A stretch of 64,000 nucleotides of DNA from Eubacteriales bacterium (GTDB taxonomy: Bacteria; Bacillota; Clostridia; Oscillospirales; Butyricicoccaceae): the NCBI GenBank assembly GCA_030539335.1, contig JAUNSG010000006.1, positions 124,001 to 188,000 of the forward strand. The letters run 5' to 3'. Below are positions 1 to 7,964 of the stretch, one piece after another. The notes under the pieces are model-generated. The model was not told where the DNA came from. It saw only the letters and a program-made list of their open reading frames with translations, and did not search any database. Each line of letters starts with the position of its first letter. Position 1 is the stretch's first letter. The position numbers were made by a program, and so were the translations under genes.

Positions 1-918
1 CATTTTGGCATCGTTATAGTGATCCTGTCTCGTCAGCGCATTGCCCTTATAGAGCATATCCTGATGACGGCTGACCCCGCGCAGCGGAGTCGGCACCCCA
101 TTGAGGAAAAAGCCCTGATCCGGATCGCAGGAAAAACTCCGGACACCGACGCGGGTGGAGATCTCATCCAAGGCCTCGTTGCGGCGCTGCAGGATTGCTG
201 TCACCGTATACCGATACGGACAGTCGATGTCCCATCGCTTCGCATCCGGCACAACAACCGTTACCCTGGTGCTGTCCGACGGTCGGGAGGCGGCCGCCAC
301 CGTGTTCCCCTCTGCATCGGCAATCGTATAATAAACCGTAACACTCTCCTCCGGATTGGAAACCCAGGACTCCAGTGCAAAGGAAGCACTTCCGCAATCA
401 CAAGGCGTCGGTGTGACCTGCAGTCCCGGCCCTCCATAGTAATCGAGATCAAAGTGTACCTCCGGAACACTGATGAGATTGACGCCGCGATACAAACCGC
501 CGTAGAACGTAAAATCGGCTGCCTGCGGATACACACTGCTCTTTTCCTCATTGCTGCAGGAAATCACCAGCAGGTTGTCCTCCTCCCGGCACAGGTCGGT
601 AATGTCGACACGGAAGGCGGAATAGCCGCCCTCGTGAGAAACCGCCTCCTGACCATTGACATATACCGCCGCCTGCTGCCCTGCCGCCAGAATTTCGATA
701 TAGACCCGTCCTCCATCCAGCGGCTGCTTCGGTGGCACAAAGTTTTTGGCATACCAGCATCTGCCGCGGGCATAGCCGCCGCGGCCGTCGTGTCCATCTA
801 CCGCATTCCAGGTATGGGGCAAATTGACCGTCTCCCACTCCGTCGGGAACGTGTCGGGAAGACCGGCGTCTTGCGGAATAAACTTCCAGCCCTGGTTGAA
901 ACAAATGATCTCACGCAT
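1..918 (-). CDS. Glycoside hydrolase family 2 protein (beta-galactosidase/beta-glucuronidase type), 3' part outside window
   Basis: The reading frame is open from an ATG at 918 to the window edge, giving 306 N-terminal residues. It begins MREIICFNQGWKF and contains the jelly-roll sugar-binding domain (TVNLPHTWNA near residue 35), an immunoglobulin-like sandwich domain, and the start of the TIM barrel with FFLNGVPTPLRGVSRHQDM near residue 285, a hallmark of family 2 enzymes. The catalytic acid/base and nucleophile lie beyond the edge, so galactosidase, glucuronidase and mannosidase cannot be told apart. The start is supported by AAGGAGG seven bases upstream. No signal peptide is visible, so the enzyme is probably cytoplasmic and acts on a glycoside imported by the adjacent ABC transporter. 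It is the last gene of the minus-strand sugar locus but sits behind an internal terminator and a 333-base gap. Confidence 0.93.
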   Translation of the reverse strand, partial: MREIICFNQGWKFIPQDAGLPDTFPTEWETVNLPHTWNAVDGHDGRGGYARGRCWYAKNFVPPKQPLDGGRVYIEILAAGQQAAVYVNGQEAVSHEGGYSAFRVDITDLCREEDNLLVISCSNEEKSSVYPQAADFTFYGGLYRGVNLISVPEVHFDLDYYGGPGLQVTPTPCDCGSASFALESWVSNPEESVTVYYTIADAEGNTVAAASRPSDSTRVTVVVPDAKRWDIDCPYRYTVTAILQRRNEALDEISTRVGVRSFSCDPDQGFFLNGVPTPLRGVSRHQDMLYKGNALTRQDHYNDAKM

Positions 919-984
919 TGTTTTCCTCCTTACCATTGGACACTCCACAAAGTCGGGGAGTCCATCCGGTTTTCCTCTATTTTT

Positions 985-1036
985 ACACAGACCTGTGTTC
1001 GGTATTCTCTCCTGACGACAATTAATTGCAATTGTC
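985..1036. promoter_or_regulatory. Two small inverted repeats upstream of the GH2 gene
   Basis: ACACAG-AC-CTGTGT (985-998) and GACAATT-(6)-AATTGTC (1017-1036) are perfect short dyads in the gap between the terminator at 1127-1168 and the GH2 start at 918. They could be operators for a separate GH2 promoter. I see no convincing -35/-10 pair here, so the assignment is tentative. Confidence 0.3.
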
Positions 1037-1126
1037 TCTTCCGCCCGGGCGGCACAAAAAAAGAGAGCCGCCATTTTGACGCCTGGCAGCCCTTTGGGAA
1101 TTTCGTTGTCCTCGTCCGAACAATGC

Positions 1127-1168
1127 AAAAACGCCGTCCCCACATGAACAATCATGGTAAGACGGCGT
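1127..1168 (-). terminator. Intrinsic terminator between dehydrogenase and GH2 genes
   Basis: On the minus strand the perfect stem ACGCCGTC/GACGGCGT (1161-1168 with 1131-1138) is followed by TTTTTGC. It lies between the zinc dehydrogenase and the GH2 gene, so readthrough into the hydrolase should be reduced. Confidence 0.75.
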
Positions 1169-1251
1169 CCTCACAGACTTATAGGAAGATGTCTTTCTGC
1201 TCCTTGCAGAAAGAAGAAAAGAGAGGAGAAACAAAAAGATGCTTTTTCTTC

Positions 1252-2277
1252 TTATCGATTCGGATATACAATGACGCGACAAGCCTTCTTATTTTTCAGC
1301 AATTCTATCGCATGATTGATCTCCTGCAACGCGACACGGTGGGTAACCAATTCATCCAGCCGCAGCCGTTCGTCCTGCAACAGGCTGATTGCCGGTGGAA
1401 AGGCTTTCCCAAGGGATCCAACAACCTGCAGCTCCTTCTGCGTGATCACTGCCGGAGGCACTTCGCCCCGTGCATTGTGGTTTAGTCCAAACAGCAGCAA
1501 GCGGCCTTTGCTATTCAGCATCGTCATCGCTTCTGAGAGAATCTGTCCAGTCCCCACCGCATCCACGACAACATCTGCAAGGCATCCCCAGGCTTCGCGG
1601 ATGCGTTCGGCGGGTGAGCCATCCTGCATATCAATGACAAAGTCGGCTCCGCACTGCCTGGCCTGTTCAATGCGTGCTGCTCCCTTGGCAACCACAGCAA
1701 GGTTCTTTACGCCAAAGATTTTCAGCACCTTAATAAAGGTCAGTCCAATCGGCCCCGCCCCGTACAGCAATACATGATCCGTGGGTGCCGGCTGAACCAT
1801 CCCCAAACTGTACATGATACATGCCAGAGGCTCTGTCTGGGCGGCAATGTCCGGATTGATGTCCTTCGGCAGTTCGTAAATCTGGCTTGTTTCCACTACG
1901 ACATATTCCGCAAACCCGCCATCACAGGTCTGTCCATAATGCCGCGGCTGTACACAAAGGTTTTCCATCCCGTGTTTGCATTCCCAGCATTCGCCACAGG
2001 GAAGAGAGGGATGAACAACAACACAGTCTCCCGGCTGATATTGTCCGGCCTTTTCCCCCACTTGGACAATCGTGCCGAAGAATTCATGACCCATCACAAC
2101 CCCTTCGGTTATCACCTGTCCGGGAGGGACATGCAGCGCATGGATATCACTTCCACAAATACTCGCCGCCTCTACTTTCAACAGAACCTGATTTGGCTCT
2201 GTAATCTTCGGGATTTCTACTGTCTCAACCTTCAGGATGCCGTTCCCTTTGAAAACGGCCGCCTGCATTGTTGCCAT
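1252..2277 (-). CDS. Zinc-dependent alcohol/polyol dehydrogenase (MDR family)
   Basis: A 341-residue medium-chain dehydrogenase of the sorbitol/threonine dehydrogenase type. Visible features are the catalytic-zinc ligands in CGSD (near 40) and GHEF (near 66), the four-cysteine structural-zinc lobe (CGECWECKHGMENLC, near 95-110), and the nucleotide-binding GAGPIG near 172. It would oxidise a secondary alcohol of a sugar or polyol with NAD(P). GTG at 2286 is an in-frame alternative, but GAGGTG is correctly spaced only for ATG 2277. It follows the binding-protein gene after a strong hairpin and is in the same operon as the transporter, which suggests that it acts on the imported sugar. The substrate cannot be named. 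Confidence 0.9.
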   Translation of the reverse strand: MATMQAAVFKGNGILKVETVEIPKITEPNQVLLKVEAASICGSDIHALHVPPGQVITEGVVMGHEFFGTIVQVGEKAGQYQPGDCVVVHPSLPCGECWECKHGMENLCVQPRHYGQTCDGGFAEYVVVETSQIYELPKDINPDIAAQTEPLACIMYSLGMVQPAPTDHVLLYGAGPIGLTFIKVLKIFGVKNLAVVAKGAARIEQARQCGADFVIDMQDGSPAERIREAWGCLADVVVDAVGTGQILSEAMTMLNSKGRLLLFGLNHNARGEVPPAVITQKELQVVGSLGKAFPPAISLLQDERLRLDELVTHRVALQEINHAIELLKNKKACRVIVYPNR

Positions 2278-2305
2278 AACAGACACCTCACTTTCCCATC
2301 CGATC

Positions 2306-2337
2306 GACTGACCGGCACCAAACGGTGTCAGTCAGTC
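2306..2337 (-). repeat. Stem-loop between binding-protein and dehydrogenase genes
   Basis: GACTGAC pairs with GTCAGTC and CACC with GGTG around an AAAC loop. There is no T-tract, so it is not a standard terminator. Hairpins in this position often stabilise the upstream binding-protein mRNA and lower downstream expression; that role is inferred here. Confidence 0.55.
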
Positions 2338-2349
2338 GTCCATCTCGAA

Positions 2350-3381
2350 TTATCCAACATTATTGCCCCAAAGATCATCACTGTCTGCGTTGTCTTCCGT
2401 AATGATCGTCGGTGCCATTGAATTGTCGATGCAGGCATCCAGCTTTTCCTTGCCCTCCATCGCACTGATCACATAATCAATCGCTGCTTCGCCAATATCA
2501 TAGGCCGGCTGCGCACAGGCTGCATCAATGCTGCCATCCTTGATGTACTGGATGACACCCGGTGTGCCGTCAACCGTCGCAATCACAATGTGTCCATCTT
2601 CGCCTCTCTTTGCCAGACGGTCTACCTGATCCAATGCATTGACAATGGAATCCGCCATGACGCCGTCCGAAGCGGCATAGATCGCATTGATATCCGGGTC
2701 AGACTGCAATGCGTCCAACGTAGCGTTGTATGCGGTATCCGACTCCCAATAGGTCGGAAGCGAAGATACAATTTCAAATCCCATATCTTTGGCTGCTGCC
2801 TGGAAGCCCTCCGAACGCTCCTTACCGGAGGTAGAGGCCAAATCGCCCATCAGTTCCAGAACCTTCATGTCTTTGACATCAATGCCCTGTGCCTTACACT
2901 GATCCACCAGAGCCTGCGCGCCCTGATAGCCGCATTCATAGTTATCCGCCTGATTCAGTGCAACATAGTCGCCCTCAGTTACGGTACGGTCTGCCAATGC
3001 AACCGGAATGCCGGCTTCATTGATCTCCTTAACCGAATCCGACAAAGCGTCCGCGTCCACCGGACAAAGCAGAATACCATCAACACCGGATGCAATTACG
3101 TCACTGATCTGCGACGCCTGTGTGTCCGCCTCATTGTCCGCATTGTAGAACGTCACAGTATAGCCTAATGATTCCGCGTACTCCTGTGCTCTGCTTCCCA
3201 GGGAATAGATGTACTCGTCTGCAACCGAATGCATCATTACTGCGATGGATTTTCCACCGCTCGAGGAGCTCGAAGCAGCTGCGGATCCGGTTGCCGCAGA
3301 CTCTCCGCCTCCTCCGCAGCCAGCCAGACAACCGACGGATACTGCCGCTGCAAGCGTCATGGATATGATTCTTTTTTTCAT
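2350..3381 (-). CDS. Ribose-type ABC transporter substrate-binding lipoprotein
   Basis: A 343-residue type I periplasmic-binding protein anchored as a lipoprotein. The signal peptide ends in the lipobox LAGC (residues 19-22), followed by a Gly/Ser-rich linker. The core starts at KSIAVMMHSVADEY and has the repeated Rossmann halves of the RbsB family, including DVIASGVDGILLCPVD and the hinge segment near AAIDYVISAMEG. It captures a monosaccharide or similar ligand outside the membrane and delivers it to the permease and ATPase encoded upstream in the same operon. AGGAGG lies nine bases before the start. The specificity is unknown; neighbouring GH2 and dehydrogenase genes favour a sugar or sugar derivative. 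Confidence 0.93.
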   Translation of the reverse strand: MKKRIISMTLAAAVSVGCLAGCGGGGESAATGSAAASSSSSGGKSIAVMMHSVADEYIYSLGSRAQEYAESLGYTVTFYNADNEADTQASQISDVIASGVDGILLCPVDADALSDSVKEINEAGIPVALADRTVTEGDYVALNQADNYECGYQGAQALVDQCKAQGIDVKDMKVLELMGDLASTSGKERSEGFQAAAKDMGFEIVSSLPTYWESDTAYNATLDALQSDPDINAIYAASDGVMADSIVNALDQVDRLAKRGEDGHIVIATVDGTPGVIQYIKDGSIDAACAQPAYDIGEAAIDYVISAMEGKEKLDACIDNSMAPTIITEDNADSDDLWGNNVG

Positions 3382-3448
3382 GAAACTTTCCTCCTGTTCT
3401 TCTATTCATGATTTGCATAAAATGAATTGCTTCATTATAAGCCGAAAC

Positions 3449-4420
3449 TTAATCCGATTTCTTCGCACGGTTTTTGAACGCATCGAACAATACCGCCAGG
3501 AAAATAATGACTCCCTTTGCCACATCCTGCCACTCTGCAGCGACATGGAACAGATTTAGTGCATTGTTGATGATGCCAATAATCAGGGTACCGACTACGG
3601 TTCCCACCATTGTTCCAATGCCTCCGGTCATACTGGTACCGCCGATGACAACCGCTGCAATAACCATAAATTCAATGCCATCGCCCATGGAGGCATAATA
3701 GCTTCCCAAACGGGACATATTCAAATATCCGGCGATACCGCTCATCAGTCCCATGATGACATAGGCACTGCATGTAATCAGGCGGTCATTGATACCGGAA
3801 ACACGCGCCGCATGTAAATTGCCGCCGACCGCTGTGATCTGCCTTCCGTAAACCGTCTTGTGCAGGATCAAATAGCCAATGACGAACAGAACGACAATAA
3901 CCCATACCTGGAGCGGAATCGTGAGAACTTTTGTCTTGCCAAAAAAGGTGAAACTCGCATCCAGATCGCGGAAAGAGGCGCCGCCGGTAAGCACCAGCGA
4001 AATACCACGTCCAACGCACTGGGTTGCCAGTGTTGCCAGAAAGGCCGGCATGCCAAAATAGGCAACCGAAACACCATTGAACACGCCGAACAGGATGGAA
4101 ATGATAAACATCACTGCAATGGAAACACCCGCTGGGACTCCCGCCTTTGCCATCACGACATAAGCGCTGCCGCAGCACACCATGATTCCGCCTATCGATA
4201 CATCAATGCCGCCGGTCATGATAACGAAGGTCATACCGATTCCCAAAACAGCATAGGTTGTCACCTGCAAAAGCACATTGGACAGATTGGATACCGTGCG
4301 GAAACTCGGACAGGTGATGGATAAAACAAGAATCATTGCCAACAGCAGTAAATAAATACCGTACTTCAATAAGGTCTGTGTGACCTTATCCGCTGTAATC
4401 CCATTTGTTTTTTTGCTCAT
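3449..4420 (-). CDS. Ribose-type ABC transporter permease
   Basis: A 323-residue, very hydrophobic protein of the RbsC/XylH branched family, with about eight to ten membrane segments. The characteristic permease signature is VIGGTSMTGGIGTMVGTVVG (near 240-260), and GGIDVSIGGI near 70 is typical of the family. It forms the membrane channel for the sugar bound by the downstream lipoprotein. The start overlaps the stop of the ATPase gene by four bases (ATGA), and GGGAGGAG precedes it, indicating translational coupling. Confidence 0.93.
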   Translation of the reverse strand: MSKKTNGITADKVTQTLLKYGIYLLLLAMILVLSITCPSFRTVSNLSNVLLQVTTYAVLGIGMTFVIMTGGIDVSIGGIMVCCGSAYVVMAKAGVPAGVSIAVMFIISILFGVFNGVSVAYFGMPAFLATLATQCVGRGISLVLTGGASFRDLDASFTFFGKTKVLTIPLQVWVIVVLFVIGYLILHKTVYGRQITAVGGNLHAARVSGINDRLITCSAYVIMGLMSGIAGYLNMSRLGSYYASMGDGIEFMVIAAVVIGGTSMTGGIGTMVGTVVGTLIIGIINNALNLFHVAAEWQDVAKGVIIFLAVLFDAFKNRAKKSD

Positions 4421-5925
4421 AGTTCTGCTCCTCCCATCGCAGCCTCAAGAAGTGTGGAAGCCGATAAGGTTTCGTCGTTTACCAAATCACATACCTGATT
4501 GCCATTTTGAAGCACAACGACGCGGTCACAAACACCCAGCACTTCCGGCACCTCGGAAGAAACCATAATAACAGCAACGCCCTTTTCCAATAAGGACTCA
4601 ACTATAGAATAAATCTCCTGCTTTGCACCGATATCGATGCCACGCGTCGGCTCATCCAGCAACAGCAAAGACGGATTTGTATTCAGCCACTTGGCCAAAA
4701 CCACTTTCTGCTGGTTGCCTCCGGACAAATATTTAACCGCACGCTTGATCGACGGTGTTTTGACACGCAAATCCTCAACGCCCTTCCGGCTGATCTCGGC
4801 TTCCTTGCGCGGACTGATAAACAGCCTCGCCTGAATGGATTTTAAATCCGCCAGTGTCATGTTGAATTTTACTGACTCATCCAGAAGCAGTCCCTCCAGA
4901 TGGCGGTCTTCCGTTACCATTCCAATGCCATAGCGGATGGCATCCCTCGGACTGCGGATATCCATCTTTTTTCCCAGGTAACAGATTTCTCCCGAATCGA
5001 ACTTATCCAGGCCAAAGATGCTCCTCAGCACCTCCGTTCGTCCCGAACCGAGCAGGCCATACAGACCAACCATCTCTCCCTTCCGGACACGGAAGTTGAT
5101 GTTATTGAGCTTTCCCTTTCGGGTCAGTCCCTTTACCGTGAGGACCTCCTCCCCATAGCTTCGCGCCGGATGTTCATACTGTTCTTCCGCCGAATGGCCC
5201 AGCATGGTATTCACTACCTCTGCCCGCGTAATATCGTGCACGTTGCATTTAATGATACGCTGGCCATCCCGCATGATCATCAGTGTGTCGCATATCTCAT
5301 AGATTTCATCCATGTGATGCGTGATAAAGACAATTGCCGTGCCCTGTGCTTTCAATTCGCGGACAATTTGGAACAAAACCTCCACTTCGGACGAAGTCAG
5401 GGAAGATGTCGGTTCATCCAAAATCAGGATCTTAATCCCCCGCGTCAATGTCCGTCCGATTTCCACCAACTGCTGTTCGCCAATTTTCAGCTCCCCCACC
5501 AATTGATCTGGCCGGCAGTGCTCCAGCTTCACCCGCTTGAGAATTTCTTTGGTATCCTGATACATTTTCTTTGTCCGCAGGATCCCTTTGTTCGCGGGCA
5601 AATCTTGAATATAAATATTGGATGCAATGTCCATCAGCGGGAAGAGGGAAAGTTCCTGATGAATGAACGAAATCCCCAACTGTTCGGCATCCTTCGTCCC
5701 CCGGATTTTAACGACATTTCCATCCAGACAGATCGATCCGGAATCAAACGGATACACACCGCCGAGGACGTTCATCAGGGTGGACTTTCCCGCCCCGTTT
5801 TCCCCCAATATCGCACACACTTCGCCGGGCATCAGCGAAAAATCGACACCCTGCAGCGCCCGGACACCGGGGAATTGTTTCTCAATGCCCTTCATCTCGA
5901 GAAGCGGCTTTTTTACGGTATTTAT
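4417..5925 (-). CDS. Ribose-type ABC transporter ATPase, two nucleotide-binding domains (apparent ATA start)
   Basis: An RbsA/MglA-type tandem ATPase. Domain one has Walker A GENGAGKS, the signature near LKIGEQQ and Walker B LILDEPTSSL. Domain two has the usual degenerate Walker A GLLGSGRTE, the signature LSGGNQQK and LLLDEPTRGID. The first ATG is at 5895 but has no ribosome binding site. AAGGAGG (5934-5940) is spaced for an ATA codon at 5925, and the ten residues it would add (MNTVKKPLLE) restore the usual family N-terminus before MKGIEKQFPG. I therefore place the start at 5925 (502 residues); an ATG-to-ATA change or sequencing error is possible. The conservative alternative is 4417-5895. 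Confidence 0.88.
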   Translation of the reverse strand: MNTVKKPLLEMKGIEKQFPGVRALQGVDFSLMPGEVCAILGENGAGKSTLMNVLGGVYPFDSGSICLDGNVVKIRGTKDAEQLGISFIHQELSLFPLMDIASNIYIQDLPANKGILRTKKMYQDTKEILKRVKLEHCRPDQLVGELKIGEQQLVEIGRTLTRGIKILILDEPTSSLTSSEVEVLFQIVRELKAQGTAIVFITHHMDEIYEICDTLMIMRDGQRIIKCNVHDITRAEVVNTMLGHSAEEQYEHPARSYGEEVLTVKGLTRKGKLNNINFRVRKGEMVGLYGLLGSGRTEVLRSIFGLDKFDSGEICYLGKKMDIRSPRDAIRYGIGMVTEDRHLEGLLLDESVKFNMTLADLKSIQARLFISPRKEAEISRKGVEDLRVKTPSIKRAVKYLSGGNQQKVVLAKWLNTNPSLLLLDEPTRGIDIGAKQEIYSIVESLLEKGVAVIMVSSEVPEVLGVCDRVVVLQNGNQVCDLVNDETLSASTLLEAAMGGAEL

Positions 5926-5955
5926 GGCCGTTCCCTCCTTTTCTTAGATGGTTGA

Positions 5956-6789
5956 TTACGCTGCATCCAGATCAAAAATCCTGCGCAACGTCGCAATATC
6001 CTTTGCAACCAGTTCAAAAGTATCGTCCGTCAAGAGGCTGAGCGGCTGTTGGTAATAGAAATTTTCCAGGAGCAGCCATTCGGTGCAGCCAGTTCGTTTG
6101 ATGACCTCCGCAGTCTCCAGGAACGAAACATCGCCTGTCCCGAGCAGTGCTGAACTGATGGTATTGTTGAAGCCATCCTTGACATGAATCTGCACGACAT
6201 ATTCGGCGATATCCTCCAAAAGCTGTGGCTGGGAGTATCCATGATTCAGATAATAATTCTGTGTGTCGAACAGGACCTTCAGCCGGTCGCTCCCAACCTC
6301 ACGAATCATCTGTTTGGTGCGCTCTGCATCCAATACATTTTCCATTGCGAGGATAATTTTGCTGTCTGCTGCCAGATCACAGGCAAAGCGGAGCATCTCA
6401 CAGGTGTTATAGAAGTCTTCATCGGTACGGATGTCACCGCGATTGTCATGAAAACTCGGCAATTGTACTACTGGGATGTCCATGCGTTTTGCCGCTGCGA
6501 TCCCTTTCCGGATGGTCTCAATCGCGATCTTTCCATCCAACGTATCGCGTCCACTGGACATGCCGTGTGTGTTCAATGCATTCAGTGCCATGGATGGGAA
6601 TGCAATGCCGAATTTCTCACCGCATTCCAGGTAGGCATCCTGAATCCGTGGATTATGTAACGGAAAATCCATTTCATATTCGCCAAAGTCCAGTTCCATC
6701 CCCTCCAAACCAAGTTCAGAGGCAATTTTCATAGCATAAGGTCCGGGGAAAGGAAATCCCCACTCCACAAAGCCAATTTTATAGCTCAT
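5956..6789 (-). CDS. Sugar phosphate isomerase/epimerase (AP endonuclease 2-like TIM barrel)
   Basis: A 277-residue TIM-barrel protein. Metal-binding positions typical of the xylose isomerase-like fold are visible: ELDFGEYEMD near 30, the acidic MENVLDAER near 155, LFDTQNYYLNHG near 180 and VQIHVKDG near 205, plus LLLENFYY near the end. Such enzymes isomerise or epimerise keto sugars, inosose or related compounds with a divalent metal. ATG 6789 is preceded by AGGAGG at eight bases; the upstream frame extension has no such site. It is the second gene of the operon, between an SDR dehydrogenase and the transporter, which points to cytoplasmic processing of an oxidised sugar. The exact substrate is unknown. 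Confidence 0.82.
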   Translation of the reverse strand: MSYKIGFVEWGFPFPGPYAMKIASELGLEGMELDFGEYEMDFPLHNPRIQDAYLECGEKFGIAFPSMALNALNTHGMSSGRDTLDGKIAIETIRKGIAAAKRMDIPVVQLPSFHDNRGDIRTDEDFYNTCEMLRFACDLAADSKIILAMENVLDAERTKQMIREVGSDRLKVLFDTQNYYLNHGYSQPQLLEDIAEYVVQIHVKDGFNNTISSALLGTGDVSFLETAEVIKRTGCTEWLLLENFYYQQPLSLLTDDTFELVAKDIATLRRIFDLDAA

Positions 6790-6815
6790 CTTGCTTGTCC
6801 TCCTGTTGTCAGGAA

Positions 6816-7592
6816 TCAGTGACACTCTCTGCCACCGGAGATATTGAACGAGGAACCGGTGATAAAGGCGGAATCGTCGCTGACAAGGAATACGCACAGC
6901 TGACCAATTTCGGACGGCTCTCCCATTCTCTTTAGTGGAGTCGCCTCGTTAAACTCTTTCAGATATTCCTCGAACGTCAGTCCGTACAGCGGCGCCCGGT
7001 CATGCAGGCAGCGCTGAATCATATCCGTGTTAATGGTTCCCGGTGCAATGCTGTTGACACGAACGCCATACTCTGCCAGCTCCAGTGCCAACGACTGTGC
7101 CAGCAGGCGAACACCAGCCTTGGATGCACAATAGACGGCATTAAACGCCTCTGCTGTTTTGGAAGCACAGGAATCGACCAGCACAATGGCACCACTTCCC
7201 TGCTCCTTCATCTGTTTTCCAACGTATTTGCTGAACAAGAAGGAGCTGCGCAGATTGACGGCAATGACAGCATCCCAATCCTCTACATCCTGATCCACGA
7301 TTGCACATGACCGGAGGATCCCGGCACAATGCGTCAGAATATCGATCTTGCCAAATTCCTTGACTACACTTTCAACAAATCCCTCCACAATGTTTTCATC
7401 TGCAACATTTCCGACAAAACGATAGCATCTGCGGCCCAACGACTGGATCTCTTCTGCCGTGTTTTCTAATTTATCCCCGTTGATATCAAGAATTGCCAGA
7501 TCCGCTCCATTCTTCGCATACTCCAGCGCAACGCCTTTTCCTATGCCCTGTGCTGCCCCCGTTACAACGGCAATCTTTCCTGCCAGCTTCAT
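6816..7592 (-). CDS. SDR-family oxidoreductase
   Basis: A 258-residue classical short-chain dehydrogenase: cofactor motif TGAAQGIGKG near 12-21, NVADEN near 60, the catalytic Ser in VLVDSCAS near 140 and the YCASK motif (Tyr near 154). The C-terminus GSSFNISGGREC is typical. It would interconvert an alcohol and ketone using NAD(P). ATG 7592 has AAGGAG eight bases upstream, better than the in-frame GTG at 7601. It is the first gene behind the consensus promoter at 7678-7706, so it heads the sugar operon. Together with the isomerase and the zinc dehydrogenase it implies a pathway with two oxidation steps. Confidence 0.92.
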   Translation of the reverse strand: MKLAGKIAVVTGAAQGIGKGVALEYAKNGADLAILDINGDKLENTAEEIQSLGRRCYRFVGNVADENIVEGFVESVVKEFGKIDILTHCAGILRSCAIVDQDVEDWDAVIAVNLRSSFLFSKYVGKQMKEQGSGAIVLVDSCASKTAEAFNAVYCASKAGVRLLAQSLALELAEYGVRVNSIAPGTINTDMIQRCLHDRAPLYGLTFEEYLKEFNEATPLKRMGEPSEIGQLCVFLVSDDSAFITGSSFNISGGRECH

Positions 7593-7677
7593 ACTCCTCA
7601 CTCCTTGATTTCATATTTTGTTTTTGTTTGTTTTGTAATAATTTTGATTTTGTTTTCGATTTTTGTTTGTTTATCTT

Positions 7678-7706
7678 ATTATAATCATCCCATTCTTCCG
7701 TGTCAA
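7678..7706 (-). promoter_or_regulatory. Sigma-A promoter of the sugar operon
   Basis: On the minus strand TTGACA (7701-7706) and TATAAT (7678-7683) are separated by exactly 17 bases, a perfect consensus. Transcription should start near 7671, leaving an A-rich leader of about 80 bases before the SDR gene. Such a strong core implies that repression, presumably by the divergent LacI-type protein, sets expression. Confidence 0.9.
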
Positions 7707-7866
7707 TGGTAATTTAATGTGCATTTTCACCAATATTTTTCGGAAAAATTTTTGTCCCTCTCGGATGGAAGCGTATTTTGTTTTGTTTTTTCTTGTTTTT
7801 GTTATTTTTAAGTTTGTTTTCATACTTGTTTTGTTTGTCGATTCTTGCTTTTTTATCCATTTCCGT

Positions 7867-7895
7867 TTGTAACAACCCAATTCTTATTGTATAAT
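7867..7895 (+). promoter_or_regulatory. Promoter of the LacI-type regulator gene
   Basis: TTGTAA (7867-7872), a 17-base spacer and TATAAT (7890-7895) lie about 70 bases before the regulator start. Confidence 0.75.
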
Positions 7896-7964
7896 GATAA
7901 TAGCAAAGCGTTATGGTATTTACTGTAATTTCTGTATAATTTCCAAATAAAGGAGGCATACTTT

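Larger units (their letters stand above)
7593..7964. other. Divergent regulatory region with extreme T/A strand bias
   Basis: This 372-base gap separates the sugar operon from its LacI-type regulator. The plus strand from about 7617 to 7860 is built mainly of T runs broken by single G (TTTTGTTTGTTTT pattern), so the minus-strand transcript has an A-rich leader. It holds both promoters listed separately and a perfect dyad ATTTTTC-G-GAAAAAT at 7735-7749. Several candidate CG-centred LacI-family half sites (TTTTCGAT, TTTGTCGATT) are present, but none is clearly palindromic. Confidence 0.6.

Noticed and set aside
7617..7860. T/G-rich low-complexity stretch as a repeat family or coding region
   Set aside because: Open frames on both strands exist only because of biased composition; no ribosome binding sites. 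Treated as the leader and promoter region of divergent genes.
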